This document shows, in pieces, positions 15,906 through 25,063 of a stretch of 38,820 bases of DNA. The stretch comes from Bacteroidota bacterium. Its GTDB lineage: Bacteria > Bacteroidota > Bacteroidia > Flavobacteriales_F > PHOS-HE28. Within the stretch, counting starts at the first letter, position 1. Each line of letters begins with the position of its first letter. The translations under genes and the position numbers were made by a program. Below the pieces are notes generated by a model. The model was not told where the DNA came from. It did not search any database and saw only the letters and a list, made by a program, of their open reading frames with translations. The DNA is taken from assembly GCA_014584605.1 (NCBI GenBank), contig JACTMO010000025.1, positions 1 through 38,820 on the forward strand, in the 5' to 3' direction.

Positions 15906-18287
15906 TCAGCGCATCAGGGTGACGTGACCGAAGCCTTCCTTGACGTCGCCTGCGATGGCCTTCACGCGGTAGCGGTACACGTACACGCCGGAGGGCAGGG
16001 GAGCGCCGCCCACCGTGCCGTCCCAGGCCAGGCCCAGCTCGTTGGCCTCGTACAGGGTGGCGCCCCAGCGGTCGTGCAAGCGGATCCAGAACTCCTTGAC
16101 CCCGATGCCCACCGCCTGGAAGGTCTCGTTGAAGCCGTCGCCGTTCGGGGTGAAGCTATTGGGGATGTACAGGTGGAACTCCGGGTCCACCAGGATGCTG
16201 CGCATCGTGCTGTCCCGGCATCCCAGCGTATCGGCGATCACCAGTTCCACTTCGTAGAGGCCGGGTTCCGGATAGATGGTGGCCGGGTTCTGCTCCTGGC
16301 TCTCCAGGCCCGCGGCCCCGAAGTCCCACCACCACTGGGTGGCACCCAGGGAAAGGTCCACGAAATGGATCGGGGCGTTGTTCACCCAGTAGGACCCATC
16401 GACGGTAAAGGAGGCGTGCGGTGCGTTCACACCGAGGCCGCTCTGGTCCACCGCCGTGATCCCGCAGGCATCGGTGACCGTCAGGGTGTAAATGGTGTTG
16501 CTGTTCGGGTGCGCGGCCAGCGTGTCCGCCGTGCCGCCCGGTTCCCACAGATAGCTGTACGGTGCCTGACCGAAGGTTGGCAGTGCCCGCAGCACGGCGG
16601 TGTCGCCGATGCAGATCACCGTGTCCGGCGCGATGCGCACCTGCACCGTGTCGTACGCCACGGTGACCGTCACCTGGTCGCTGCTGTCCTCCCCGCAGAG
16701 ATCGGTCACCGTCACCGACCAGCTGGCCGTGACGGGCGGTGCCACCTGCACCGTGGCGGCCGAGCCCAGCCCGCCGCTCCATGCGAAGGTGTATCCCGGT
16801 GTGCCGCCCTGCACCACGGCGGTGAGCTGCACCGGGGTCTGTGGGCAGGGCACCAGCACATCGCTCTGGATGGTCACCGTCAGCGGCGGCACGATGGGCA
16901 CGGTCACCGTCACCTGGTCGCTGGCGGTCACCACGCCGCAATCGTCGTTCACCGTGAGCGTGTAGGTGGTGGTCTGGCCGGGGGTCACCCAGCCTCCGAG
17001 CTGCCCGTCCGGCACGCCCTGGTCCCAATCGAGGGTGTAGTTCCCGAAACCGCCCGTGACCGTGGCCGCGATGAAGGTGCTGTCCACGCACTGCACGGTG
17101 ACATCGTTGCTCAGCACCACGTTGATGTCCGGCGCTTCCTCGATCAGGATCACGACGCTCACGGTGTCGCCGCCGCAGGCGGTCTCGTTGATCACCATGA
17201 GCACGATGGTCTCCTGCCCCTCGGTGATGGCGTCCAGGATCGCGTCGAACTGCACCTGGGCCGAGTCCTGCCCGGGCTGGAAGATCACCTGGTCGGGCAC
17301 GGTCGTGAAGTCCGCGCCTTCGGTGGCGCTGCCGCCGACCACGATGTCCACCGTGTCCGCATCCACCAGCGGGCCGCCGCGCACCAGATGGAGCAGGGCC
17401 GTGCCGCAGCCCTCGTAGAACAGGCTGTCCATGCCGCCCGAGACCACTTCGCCCACGATGGCCACCTGGTTGCTCTGGAAGCTGCCCGCCTCCAGGAACA
17501 CGGCGCTGTCCCACACCTGGTCGTTGGCGTCGCCCACCACGAGCTTGATGTGATAGGTCTCCCCGCAGATCACCTGGGCCAGCGCCTGCATCACCACCGT
17601 GAGGCCATCGTACTGCACATAGTACGGGTTGCTGTTGTACGGCGGCGTCGTTCCATCGCCGTTGTCCACGTAGTACTGCGGGTTCACCGTGGCGTTCACC
17701 GTGTTGATGGTCACCGGGTCGGTGGTGCCCGGGATCAGCGCGATGTTGATGGCGTTGTTGCTGAAGGGGCCGGTGATCCCCGGGCCGCTCAGGAAGAAGC
17801 CGAACGCATCGTTGATGCTGTTGACGAACTCCAGGTATTCGTCCGAGGCGAACACGAAGTTGAACTTCAACGAATCACCGGTGGGCACGAAGTCGAACTC
17901 CAACACCGCGCAATCGTTCACGTCCTGGATGGAAGGCTGGCTCTGCTGGGCGAGCAGCAACAGGTCGGGGTCCTGAACGCTGGTCCCCACCAACGGCACC
18001 GAGGAACTGCCGGAATCGTTCGGCCCCAAGGCATTGCTGATGCCGCCGGTGGCCAGGATCAAGCCGGTGGGGATGCCCACGTTGGCGTTGGCGCTGTTGA
18101 ACTCCCCGGCCTGCATGGACACCGTGTTGCCCGGCAGCCCGTTGAAGGTGATGTTGGTGGCCGTGACCCCTCCGCCCAGCAGCACGCTCTGCACCAGCTG
18201 GGCCGGGGTCTGCGTGTTGGTGAGCACCAACTGGGCGCGGGCCGGGGTCAGCACCAGGAGGGTCGGCAGCAGCAGCAGGCGCCACAT
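15906..18287 (-). CDS. Choice-of-anchor-L protein with Calx-beta-like, Ig/PKD-like and CHU_C domains
   Basis: 793 aa. Signal peptide MWRLLLLPTLLVLTPARAQ (1-19). Residues about 30-275 form a choice-of-anchor-L domain (GIPTGLILATGGISNALGPN, FNFVFASDEYLEFVN, NDAFGFFLSGPGI). A Calx-beta-like repeat follows (about 285-385, GSATEGADFTTVPDQVIFQP). Three Ig/SprB-like repeats come next (about 390-465, 466-545, 546-622), then a PKD-like domain (about 625-700). The gliding-motility-associated C-terminal domain CHU_C (about 708-793, IPNSFTPNGDGFNETF) ends it. CHU_C proteins are exported by T9SS and stay at the cell surface. This is probably an adhesin or surface-filament protein. The start at 18287 begins the signal peptide; longer frames enter the divergent priA promoter region. 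Confidence 0.9.
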   Translation of the reverse strand: MWRLLLLPTLLVLTPARAQLVLTNTQTPAQLVQSVLLGGGVTATNITFNGLPGNTVSMQAGEFNSANANVGIPTGLILATGGISNALGPNDSGSSSVPLVGTSVQDPDLLLLAQQSQPSIQDVNDCAVLEFDFVPTGDSLKFNFVFASDEYLEFVNSINDAFGFFLSGPGITGPFSNNAINIALIPGTTDPVTINTVNATVNPQYYVDNGDGTTPPYNSNPYYVQYDGLTVVMQALAQVICGETYHIKLVVGDANDQVWDSAVFLEAGSFQSNQVAIVGEVVSGGMDSLFYEGCGTALLHLVRGGPLVDADTVDIVVGGSATEGADFTTVPDQVIFQPGQDSAQVQFDAILDAITEGQETIVLMVINETACGGDTVSVVILIEEAPDINVVLSNDVTVQCVDSTFIAATVTGGFGNYTLDWDQGVPDGQLGGWVTPGQTTTYTLTVNDDCGVVTASDQVTVTVPIVPPLTVTIQSDVLVPCPQTPVQLTAVVQGGTPGYTFAWSGGLGSAATVQVAPPVTASWSVTVTDLCGEDSSDQVTVTVAYDTVQVRIAPDTVICIGDTAVLRALPTFGQAPYSYLWEPGGTADTLAAHPNSNTIYTLTVTDACGITAVDQSGLGVNAPHASFTVDGSYWVNNAPIHFVDLSLGATQWWWDFGAAGLESQEQNPATIYPEPGLYEVELVIADTLGCRDSTMRSILVDPEFHLYIPNSFTPNGDGFNETFQAVGIGVKEFWIRLHDRWGATLYEANELGLAWDGTVGGAPLPSGVYVYRYRVKAIAGDVKEGFGHVTLMR

Positions 18288-18293
18288 GGCGCC

Positions 18294-18301
18294 GCAAGGT
18301 A
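18294..18301 (-). promoter_or_regulatory. -7-like box for the choice-of-anchor-L gene
   Basis: TACCTTGC on the minus strand, 6 nt before the ATG at 18287. It is a near match to TAnnTTTG, and supports this start over longer frames. Confidence 0.35.
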
Positions 18302-18333
18302 CGGCCGTCGTTCCGCCGGCCCCGGCGACATCC

Positions 18334-18351
18334 CCCACCGGCCCCGGTGGG
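18334..18351. promoter_or_regulatory. Perfect 8-bp palindrome in the divergent priA intergenic region
   Basis: CCCACCGG (18334-18341), two bases CC, then CCGGTGGG (18344-18351). It directly abuts the priA -7 box and lies 33 bp from the divergent -7 box. It could be an operator, or a hairpin at the 5' end of a transcript. Its role is not known. Confidence 0.35.
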
Positions 18352-18359
18352 TAAACTTG
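18352..18359 (+). promoter_or_regulatory. -7-like box for priA
   Basis: TAAACTTG, 7 nt upstream of the priA ATG at 18367. One mismatch to TAnnTTTG. Confidence 0.4.
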
Positions 18360-18366
18360 CGCGTCC

Positions 18367-20817
18367 ATGCCGCACTTCGCCGACGTCATCCTGCCTGCGG
18401 CCGTACCAGGGACCTTCACGTATGCCTTGACGGAGGAACTCGGCACGGTGTTGCCCGGCATGCGCGTGGTGGTGCCCTTCGGCGCGGGCCGCAAGCTGTA
18501 CGGCGGCCTGGTGCTGCGCGTGCACGACGAGCGCCCCGCGGGCCGCACGGTGCGCCCGGCGCTCAGCGTGCTGGACCCCGCGCCGCTGCTCGCCCCGGTG
18601 CACCTGCGCCTGTGGGAACGGATCGCCGACCACTACCTGTGCACCCTGGGCGAGGTGATGCTCGCCGCACTGCCCGGCCCCCTGGTGCTCACCAGCGAGA
18701 CCCGCGTGACGGCCACCGCCCACAGCGCCGACCACGTGGCGCACACCCCCCGGGCCGCCCTGCTGCTCGACGCGATGGAACGGCGCCCGTCCATCACCCT
18801 GGCCGAGGCCGGCGACCTGTTGCAGGTGAAGGACCCGGTGCGCGCCATGAAGCAGCTGCTCGATGCGGGCGCCGTGGCCCTGGAGGAGGAGCTGCGGTCG
18901 CGGCCCGTGGAACGACTGGTCCGGTATGTGACCCTCGCGCCCGAAGCGAAGCAGGAGGCCGCCCTGCACGCCTGGTTCGACCGGCTCGAAAGGGCACCCC
19001 GGCAGCTCGCCCTGCTGATGAAGGGCATCGAGCTGGGCCGCTGGCTCGACGGCGGCGGTGCCCCGGTGGTCGAGGCCCGCCTGTTGAAGGCCGCCGATGC
19101 CACGCGACGCCATGTGGAGGAGCTCGTGCGCAAGGGCCTGTTCGCCGTGGAGGAGCATCCGGCGGACCGGCCCGCAGGCCGCGACGGCACCGGCATCCCG
19201 GCGCTCTCGTCCGCACAGCAAAGCTGCCTGGAACAGGTGCGGGAGGCCCTGCACCGGCACCGGTGCTGCCTGCTGCAGGGCGTCACCGGCTCGGGCAAGA
19301 CCGAGGTGTACGCGCACCTCATGGAGGAGGCCGTGCGGCAGGGAGGCCAGGTGCTCTACCTGCTGCCGGAGATCGCCCTCACCACCCAGCTCATCGCCCG
19401 GTTGCGCGCCCGCTTCGGCGACCGCGTCAGCGTGTTCCACAGCCGCCTCACCACCCGCCAGCGCGCCGAGCTCTGGGCCGGCATAAACCGCGACCCCGCC
19501 GCGCATCCCATCGTGGTGGGCGCGCGCTCGGCCCTCTTCCTCCCCTTCCACCGGCTGCGGCTGGTGCTGGTGGACGAGGAGCACGACCCCTCCTACAAGC
19601 AACAGGACCCTTCGCCGCGCTATAACGCCCGCGACATGGCCATCGTGCTGGGCGAGCTGGTGGACGCCGCCGTGGTGCTGGGCTCGGCCACGCCTTCGAT
19701 GGAGACGCTGTACAACGCCCGCCAGGGCAAGTACGGCCACGCCCTGCTCGGCGAACGCTTCGGCGACAGCGTGCTCCCCCAGGTGGAGCTCATCGACCTG
19801 CGCGAGGCCCACAAGCGCAAGCGCATGCAGGGCCACTTCTCGCCCGAACTGCTGCAGGCCGTGCAACAGGCCGTGGACCGCCGCGACCAGGTGATCCTGT
19901 TCCAGAACCGCCGCGGCTATGCTCCCGTGTGGCAGTGCGAGCAATGCGCCCACGTGCCCAACTGCGCCCACTGCGACGTGAGCCTCACCTACCACAAGAG
20001 CAGCCACGACATGCGGTGCCACTATTGTGGGCGTGGCTACCCGCCGCCGGTGGAGTGCCCCTCCTGCGGCAGCCGCCGCCTGCGCATGATCGGCCTGGGC
20101 ACCGAGCGCATCGAGGAGGAGCTCGCCGTGGCGCTACCCGAGGTGCGCGTGGCCCGCCTCGACCAGGACACCGCGCGCGGCAAGCACGCCCTGGAGCGGC
20201 TGATGCACGACTTCGCCGAAGGGCGCATCGACGTGCTGGTGGGCACCCAGATGGTGACCAAGGGCCTGGACATGGAGCGGGTGAACACCGTGGGCATCCT
20301 CAGCGCCGACCGGCTGTTGCGCTTCCCGGACTTCCGGGCCCACGAAAGGGCCTTCCAGCTCATGAGCCAGGTGGCGGGCCGCAGCGGCCGGCGCGGGGTG
20401 CAGGGACGCGTGCTCATCCAGGCCTTCGACGTGGCGCACCCCGTGCTCGGCCACGTGCTCACGCACGATGTGGACGGGTTCTACGAGCGGGAGATCGGCC
20501 ACCGCCAGGCACATGGCTATCCGCCCTTCTCCCGGCTGATCCGCTTCACCCTCAAGCACCGTTCGGAGGAGCGGGTGGAACAAGCCGCGCGCACGCTCGT
20601 GGACCTGCTGGGGCCCGGCTTCGGCGATCGTGTCCTGGGCCCCGAGACCCCCACCGTGGCCTGGGTGCGCGACCTCCACATCCGCAACGTGCTGGTGAAG
20701 CTGGCCCGCAGCGCACACACGCGGGAGAAGGAGCTGGTGCGCGATGCGCTGGAACGCCTGCCGGACGCACTGCCGCAAGGCCGCGTACGGCTCATCGTCG
20801 ATGTGGACCCCGCCTGA
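18367..20817 (+). CDS. priA: Primosomal replication restart helicase PriA
   Basis: 816 aa, the normal length. The N-terminal 3'-DNA-binding domain occupies about 1-105 (FTYALTEELGTVLPGMRVVV). The superfamily 2 helicase has Walker A GVTGSGKT (305-312), motif II DEEH (403-406), GSATPS (439-444) and motif VI QVAGRSGRRG (668-677). Eight zinc-binding cysteines of the PriA cysteine-rich region are all present: C524, C527, C533, C536, C551, C554, C564, C567. PriA recognises stalled forks and D-loops, unwinds lagging-strand DNA and loads the replisome through DnaT/DnaB-type partners. The gene stands alone. Its stop is 6 nt from the stop of the convergent hydrolase gene at 20824. A -7-like box lies just before the ATG. 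Confidence 0.97.
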   Translation: MPHFADVILPAAVPGTFTYALTEELGTVLPGMRVVVPFGAGRKLYGGLVLRVHDERPAGRTVRPALSVLDPAPLLAPVHLRLWERIADHYLCTLGEVMLAALPGPLVLTSETRVTATAHSADHVAHTPRAALLLDAMERRPSITLAEAGDLLQVKDPVRAMKQLLDAGAVALEEELRSRPVERLVRYVTLAPEAKQEAALHAWFDRLERAPRQLALLMKGIELGRWLDGGGAPVVEARLLKAADATRRHVEELVRKGLFAVEEHPADRPAGRDGTGIPALSSAQQSCLEQVREALHRHRCCLLQGVTGSGKTEVYAHLMEEAVRQGGQVLYLLPEIALTTQLIARLRARFGDRVSVFHSRLTTRQRAELWAGINRDPAAHPIVVGARSALFLPFHRLRLVLVDEEHDPSYKQQDPSPRYNARDMAIVLGELVDAAVVLGSATPSMETLYNARQGKYGHALLGERFGDSVLPQVELIDLREAHKRKRMQGHFSPELLQAVQQAVDRRDQVILFQNRRGYAPVWQCEQCAHVPNCAHCDVSLTYHKSSHDMRCHYCGRGYPPPVECPSCGSRRLRMIGLGTERIEEELAVALPEVRVARLDQDTARGKHALERLMHDFAEGRIDVLVGTQMVTKGLDMERVNTVGILSADRLLRFPDFRAHERAFQLMSQVAGRSGRRGVQGRVLIQAFDVAHPVLGHVLTHDVDGFYEREIGHRQAHGYPPFSRLIRFTLKHRSEERVEQAARTLVDLLGPGFGDRVLGPETPTVAWVRDLHIRNVLVKLARSAHTREKELVRDALERLPDALPQGRVRLIVDVDPA

Positions 20818-20823
20818 GGCCGC

Positions 20824-22233
20824 TCACGGCGTGCGCACGAAACGGTGCACCGATCGGCCGCGCGCATCGTCCACCGCAAGCAGATAGGGCCCGGGCGCCA
20901 ACGCCGATACGTCCACCGGGCCCGGCCCGCGCATGGCACCGGCGGCAAGCACGGCGCCGCGCACGTCGAGCACGGTCCAACGCAGCGCGGTGCCGAACGG
21001 ATGCACCAGGTGCAGCGCCCCCGCCGTGGCCGTGGGCAGCACCTGCCAACTTCCTCCGCTCAGCTCGGGCACGTTGTTCCAGGTGCACTCGGCCTGCAGG
21101 TCCATGAGCCAGCCGCGCACGGCCAGCAGCGCGGGGAAGGCGCAGGCCCCGTGGTCCAGCGCGCCCATGTCCACCGCGCTCACCTGCGGCGCGCCCGCGT
21201 TCTGGAAGGCCTGCAGCGCCGTGAGCGTGTTGCCGGCGAACACGTGGTCGTCGGCGCTGCAGTAGTACATGCGCAGCGGCGCCTGGGGCGTCCAGTGGTA
21301 CAGGTCGTTGTCCGCCAGGGCCAGCCGGAACGGATGTTGCGGATCGCTGGCGAAGGCCTGCAACAGGCTGTCCTTCAGCACCAGGCTGGGCACCTGCGGC
21401 ATCACCGCGTCCACGTCCCCGGCGCCGTGCATGCCGTCGAACAGGGGCGGCAGCAGGCTGTCCCACGGCGACTCGAACACCTCCGACGGGTCGTTGAACA
21501 GGCCGGGGTACACCGAAGCGTAGGCCAGCACCACGTAGGGCAGGTAGTACGGTGCCGGGTAGGGCACCGTGTCCAGCATCACCTGCGCCTGCACACCGCT
21601 CACGTCGTAAGGACCCGAGCAGGGTGCGCTGGCCGTCACCGTGAACTCGTTGCTGAACTGCTGTTCGATGGCCCGGTGCGTGGCCATGCACGCATGCCCG
21701 CCCTGGCTGTATCCGGTCAGGAAGAGCTGCCCGTTCAACGACACCCCGTGGGCGTCGCACCATTCGCGCACGGCGCGCAGCAGGTCCACCGTCGCAGCCG
21801 CCTCGGTGGCCGCGTGCACGTACGGATGCAGCCCGGGCGAATCACCCAGCCCCAGGTAGTCCGGCAGGGCGCTCACAAAGCCGATCCCGCTCAGGTAATA
21901 GCCCACCAAGGCTTCCTGGCTCAGGCGGGAGGGCACGCCCTCCTTCTCCAGGATGGTGCCGTGCATGTAGCAGGCGATGGAGTGGTAGCAGGTGTCCGCC
22001 GTGGGCACCATCATGGCCCCGGAGGCCGGGATGGGCTGCCCGTCCGCGTCGGTGGACCAGTACTTCAGTCGGTACACGTCGATGCCGTTGATGGCGTTGC
22101 CCACGCCGGTGTCGATCAGCTGTTGCTGGGTGAAGGACAACAGCAACGAATCGCTGATCAGCACCTGGGCATGGAGGACCGGCGAAAGGCCCAGGGCAAC
22201 AATGCCGGCGAGCGGACGGAACGGGGTGCGCAT
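20824..22233 (-). CDS. Secreted alpha/beta hydrolase (secretory-lipase-like)
   Basis: 469 aa. Signal peptide MRTPFRPLAGIVALGLSPVL plus HAQ. The alpha/beta-hydrolase domain (about 30-380) has the nucleophile elbow GYSQGG (174-179, S176). The likely acid is D328 or D329 in YYCSADDHVF, and the likely base is H361 in LDHGACAF, giving a Ser-Asp-His triad. The overall pattern (SGAMMVPT, SALPDYLGLGDS, YVHAATEAAATVDLLRAV) is that of secretory-lipase/tricorn-interacting-type esterases. Residues about 385-469 form a short beta-rich T9SS-type tail (LRWTVLDVRGAVLAAG, APGPYLLAV). It probably hydrolyses esters outside the cell or at its surface. The start at 22233 begins the signal peptide; a weak -7-like TACCTTCC lies just upstream. 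Confidence 0.87.
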   Translation of the reverse strand: MRTPFRPLAGIVALGLSPVLHAQVLISDSLLLSFTQQQLIDTGVGNAINGIDVYRLKYWSTDADGQPIPASGAMMVPTADTCYHSIACYMHGTILEKEGVPSRLSQEALVGYYLSGIGFVSALPDYLGLGDSPGLHPYVHAATEAAATVDLLRAVREWCDAHGVSLNGQLFLTGYSQGGHACMATHRAIEQQFSNEFTVTASAPCSGPYDVSGVQAQVMLDTVPYPAPYYLPYVVLAYASVYPGLFNDPSEVFESPWDSLLPPLFDGMHGAGDVDAVMPQVPSLVLKDSLLQAFASDPQHPFRLALADNDLYHWTPQAPLRMYYCSADDHVFAGNTLTALQAFQNAGAPQVSAVDMGALDHGACAFPALLAVRGWLMDLQAECTWNNVPELSGGSWQVLPTATAGALHLVHPFGTALRWTVLDVRGAVLAAGAMRGPGPVDVSALAPGPYLLAVDDARGRSVHRFVRTP

Positions 22234-22292
22234 GGGCGGAAGGTAGCGGTCGGGACGGAACGGTGCCTGCGTCCGTCTGAAAACCGGAACGG

Positions 22293-22988
22293 TCAGCCCT
22301 TCCACAGCGTGCGCCAGGGCGCCCAGGTCGTGGTGTCGGGCAGCGGCGCCTCCACGCACAGGGGCGCGCCGGTGAGGGGATGCGGCAGGGCGATGCGGAA
22401 GGCATGCAGGGCGATGGACCGGTCGCGCTCGCCGCGGCGCGCGCCGTACTTCACGTCGCCCTTGATGGGATGGCCCGCCGCAGCGAGCTGTGCGCGGATC
22501 TGATGGAACGCACCGCCCTCCGGGGTCACCGCCACCAGGGTGTAGCGGTCGCCGCGATGCAGGGGATGCACCCGGAGCCGCACCGGGGTCCCACGGTCCG
22601 ACGTGCGCGCCCGATGGGCGTGTGCGTCGTGCCGCAGCCGGTGCTCGAGCTGCAGGTCGCCCGCGACGGCCCCGGTCACCACGGCGAGGTAGGTCTTGGC
22701 CACGCTACGTTCGCGGAACGCGCGGTCGAGGGCGGCGAGGGCCTGTGCCGAGCGGGCCAGGAGCAGCACGCCGCTCACGGGCCGGTCCAGGCGGTGCGGC
22801 AGGCCGATGGCCTCCCCGGGATACCGGGCGCGCACCGCGGAGAGCAGGTCGGGGTCGCCTCCGGGATCGGGCTGCACGGGCATCCCCGACGGTTTGCATA
22901 CGGCGAGCAGATGGGCATCGGCCCACAGCACCGGAAGGCCCGGCTCAGTACTGTTCGTCGGCGCTGGGGAAGTCACGCGCGCGCACAT
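22293..22988 (-). CDS. RluA-family RNA pseudouridine synthase
   Basis: 231 aa, single catalytic domain without an N-terminal S4 domain. The signature motif is HRLDRPVSG (65-73), with D68 as the catalytic aspartate that isomerises uridine to pseudouridine in rRNA or tRNA. Other family blocks are [20 protein letters not shown] (19-38) and [21 protein letters not shown]. The absence of S4 and the length resemble TruC or the short RluA type, so the target (tRNA position 65, or rRNA) is open. The ATG at 22988 lies 44 nt inside the end of panB. An in-frame GTG at 22976 would shorten the overlap. Its tight packing suggests co-transcription with panB. Confidence 0.9.
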   Translation of the reverse strand: MCARVTSPAPTNSTEPGLPVLWADAHLLAVCKPSGMPVQPDPGGDPDLLSAVRARYPGEAIGLPHRLDRPVSGVLLLARSAQALAALDRAFRERSVAKTYLAVVTGAVAGDLQLEHRLRHDAHAHRARTSDRGTPVRLRVHPLHRGDRYTLVAVTPEGGAFHQIRAQLAAAGHPIKGDVKYGARRGERDRSIALHAFRIALPHPLTGAPLCVEAPLPDTTTWAPWRTLWKG

Positions 22989-23760
22989 CGTTCAGGTACC
23001 GGCCCACGGCATCGGTGATCACCCCGTGCAGGTCGGCATAGCGCCGCAGGAAGCGGGGGTTGAAGGTCTTGTTGATGCCCAGCATGTCGTGCAGCACGAG
23101 CACCTGGCCGTCCACGCCACCACCCGCACCGATGCCGATGACCGGAATGGAAACGCTGCGGGCCACCTCGGCGGCCAGGGCGGCGGGGATCTTCTCCAGC
23201 ACGATCGCGAAGCATCCGGCCTCCTCCAGCGACCGGGCGTCCTCGCGCAAGCGCTGGGCCTCGGCCTCTTCCCTGGCCCGTACCACGTAGGTACCGAACT
23301 TGTAGATGCTCTGCGGGGTGAGGCCCAGATGGCCCATCACGGGGATGCCGGCGGTGAGGATGCGCTCGATGGAGCCCAGCACCTCGCGGCCGCCTTCGAG
23401 CTTCACGGCATGCGCCCCGCTCTCCTTCATGATGCGGATGGCGCTGTTGAGCGCGCCCTTGCTGTTGCCCTGGTAGGTGCCGAAGGGCAGGTCCACCACG
23501 ATGAGCGCCCGCTGGCAGCCGCGCACCACGGCGCTCGCATGGTAGATCATCTGGTCGAGGGTGATGGGCAGCGTGGTCTCGTGGCCGGCCATCACGTTGC
23601 TGGCGCTGTCGCCCACCAGGATCACGTCGATGCCGGCGGCGTCCACCAGGCTGGCCAGGCTGAAGTCGTAGGCCGTCAGCATGGCGATGGGCGTTCCCTG
23701 CGCCTTCATCTCCTGCAGCACATGGGTGGTCACACGACGGGCCTCCTTGGGTTCGCTCAT
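22945..23760 (-). CDS. panB: 3-methyl-2-oxobutanoate hydroxymethyltransferase (ketopantoate hydroxymethyltransferase)
   Basis: 271 aa, full length. It transfers a hydroxymethyl group from 5,10-methylenetetrahydrofolate to 2-oxoisovalerate, giving ketopantoate, the first step of pantothenate and CoA synthesis in the cytoplasm. It is a (beta/alpha)8 enzyme. Metal ligands D51 ([10 protein letters not shown]) and D90 ([11 protein letters not shown]), K120 and E122 (AVKLEGG), and catalytic E189 (IVLEKIP) correspond to the key residues of Escherichia coli Pan[10 protein letters not shown] and [21 protein letters not shown] are the family signatures. The start at 23760 is the first ATG after the -7 box at 23796-23803; open sequence further upstream overlaps a divergent gene. 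No panC or panD is nearby. Transcribed with the RluA-family gene. Confidence 0.96.
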   Translation of the reverse strand: MSEPKEARRVTTHVLQEMKAQGTPIAMLTAYDFSLASLVDAAGIDVILVGDSASNVMAGHETTLPITLDQMIYHASAVVRGCQRALIVVDLPFGTYQGNSKGALNSAIRIMKESGAHAVKLEGGREVLGSIERILTAGIPVMGHLGLTPQSIYKFGTYVVRAREEAEAQRLREDARSLEEAGCFAIVLEKIPAALAAEVARSVSIPVIGIGAGGGVDGQVLVLHDMLGINKTFNPRFLRRYADLHGVITDAVGRYLNDVRARDFPSADEQY

Positions 23761-23795
23761 GGGTGCGCGGCCCTGCCTGTTCGCGGGCCGGAGGC

Positions 23796-23803
23796 CAAAG
23801 CTA
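23796..23803 (-). promoter_or_regulatory. -7 box for panB
   Basis: TAGCTTTG on the minus strand, a perfect match to TAnnTTTG, 35 nt upstream of the panB ATG at 23760. Confidence 0.6.
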
Positions 23804-23868
23804 ACGCGCCGCAGCGTGGCCCGGGGCGCCCGCTCCCCGTTCGTCACGGCGCCGGTCCGGGGGGCTTC

Positions 23869-23876
23869 TATCTTTG
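23869..23876 (+). promoter_or_regulatory. -7 box for the lipoprotein gene at 23893
   Basis: TATCTTTG, a perfect match to TAnnTTTG, 16 nt upstream of the ATG at 23893. It is divergent from the panB box at 23796-23803. Confidence 0.6.
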
Positions 23877-23892
23877 GCGCCCTTCCCCACCC

Positions 23893-24936
23893 ATGGCCCG
23901 CCGCATCCTCGCCCTCCTGCTCCTTCCCGCCCTGCTCGCCGCCTGCAGCACCGAACTGGAGGTGAACGCCCCCTACAAGGACATCACCGTGGTGTACGGC
24001 CTGCTGTCCACCCGCGCCAGCGATGGCCAGAGCGAACAGACGCGCCATTACCTGAAGATCAACAAGGCCTTCCTGGGCGAGGGCGACGCCTATGTGTATG
24101 CGCTGGTGCCCGACAGCACCGAATACGACCCCGCCGACTTCCAGATGATGCCGCGGGTGGTGGACCTGGACGACGGCGCCGAACACCTGCTGCGGGACAC
24201 GCTGATGCCGCGTGAGCCCGGGGTGTTCAACTCGCCCATGCACCAGATGTGGTGCTTCGACGCCACCCTGGACCCCGAGCACCGGTACGCCGTGCGCATG
24301 AAGGTGCGCGGCAACGAGGTGAGCGCCGAGACGCCCATCGTGAACCCCCCGGCCTATCAGTCGGGATTCCTGCAGACCAACTCCAACAGCAAGCTGAACC
24401 TGATGCTGGGCAACCAGTACAACACGGTGGACATGGACTTCCGCAGCGGTCGGGATGCCCGCCGCTACGACGTGAGCTACCGGGTGCGCTACGCCGAGGA
24501 CCGCTCCGGCACCCTCACCGAGGAGTCCTACACGGTGTTCCTGGCCTCGGTGCGCACCAACCACCTCAACGGCGGGGAGGAACTGCAGGTGGCCATCAGC
24601 GGGGAAGCCTTCTACCAGAACCTGGCCCACGCCATGGAGAACGACCCGACCATCACCCGGCGGATCTATCGCGGGCTGGACATCCTTTTCGCAGCGGCCA
24701 GCGACGAGCTCTCCACCTACCTCACCCTGGCCCAGCCCGTGAGCGGCATCGTGGAGGAACGGCCCGAGTACACCAACATCCAGAACGGCTACGGCCTGTT
24801 CGCCGGGCGCCATTTCCAGACGGCCGTGGGCGTGAAGCTGGGCGATGCCTCCCTGGTCCAGCTGGTGGAAGGCCCCTACACCGCCCCCTATCAGTTCTGC
24901 ATCGAGGGCAACGGGCCGCCCTTGGGCTGCGACTGA
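23893..24936 (+). CDS. Putative lipoprotein, DUF4249-like
   Basis: 347 aa. Signal sequence [18 protein letters not shown] with lipobox (LLAAC, C18). The mature part starts [20 protein letters not shown], is soluble and beta-rich, and ends in [16 protein letters not shown] and a short cysteine-bearing tail ([13 protein letters not shown]). The opening (an ELEVNAPY strand followed by VVYGLL) and the late GYGLFAGR motif recall the DUF4249 lipoproteins of Bacteroidota, often envelope proteins accompanying outer-membrane systems, but no TonB receptor is in the window. I give the family only as a likeness. The start is set by the signal sequence and by the -7 box 16 nt upstream. Confidence 0.78.
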   Translation: MARRILALLLLPALLAACSTELEVNAPYKDITVVYGLLSTRASDGQSEQTRHYLKINKAFLGEGDAYVYALVPDSTEYDPADFQMMPRVVDLDDGAEHLLRDTLMPREPGVFNSPMHQMWCFDATLDPEHRYAVRMKVRGNEVSAETPIVNPPAYQSGFLQTNSNSKLNLMLGNQYNTVDMDFRSGRDARRYDVSYRVRYAEDRSGTLTEESYTVFLASVRTNHLNGGEELQVAISGEAFYQNLAHAMENDPTITRRIYRGLDILFAAASDELSTYLTLAQPVSGIVEERPEYTNIQNGYGLFAGRHFQTAVGVKLGDASLVQLVEGPYTAPYQFCIEGNGPPLGCD

Positions 24937-24940
24937 CGAT

Positions 24941-25013
24941 CTGTCTTTCTGTCAGGTCCCTTCGGGCGCTGTGACCGCCACGGTCCGCCCACCTTGTCAG
25001 CTTTCGGCAAAGC
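24941..25013 (+). promoter_or_regulatory. Upstream region of dnaK with CTGTC repeats
   Basis: The gap before dnaK (24937-25063) holds CTGTCTTTCTGTCAG (24941-24955) and another TGTCAG (24995-25000). A small hairpin, GCTTT-cggc-AAAGC, lies at 25000-25013. No TAnnTTTG box is visible. The repeats are candidates for a heat-shock operator or an alternative promoter, but I know of no exact consensus match. Confidence 0.3.
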
Positions 25014-25063
25014 CGGCCGAATGGCATGCGCCTTGACCGGCCGGGCCGAACGAACCAACGACC

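Noticed and set aside
15879-19625. A 1248-codon plus-strand frame across the adhesin gene and into priA
   Set aside because: Antisense to the CHU_C gene and out of frame with priA; low-complexity, no family.
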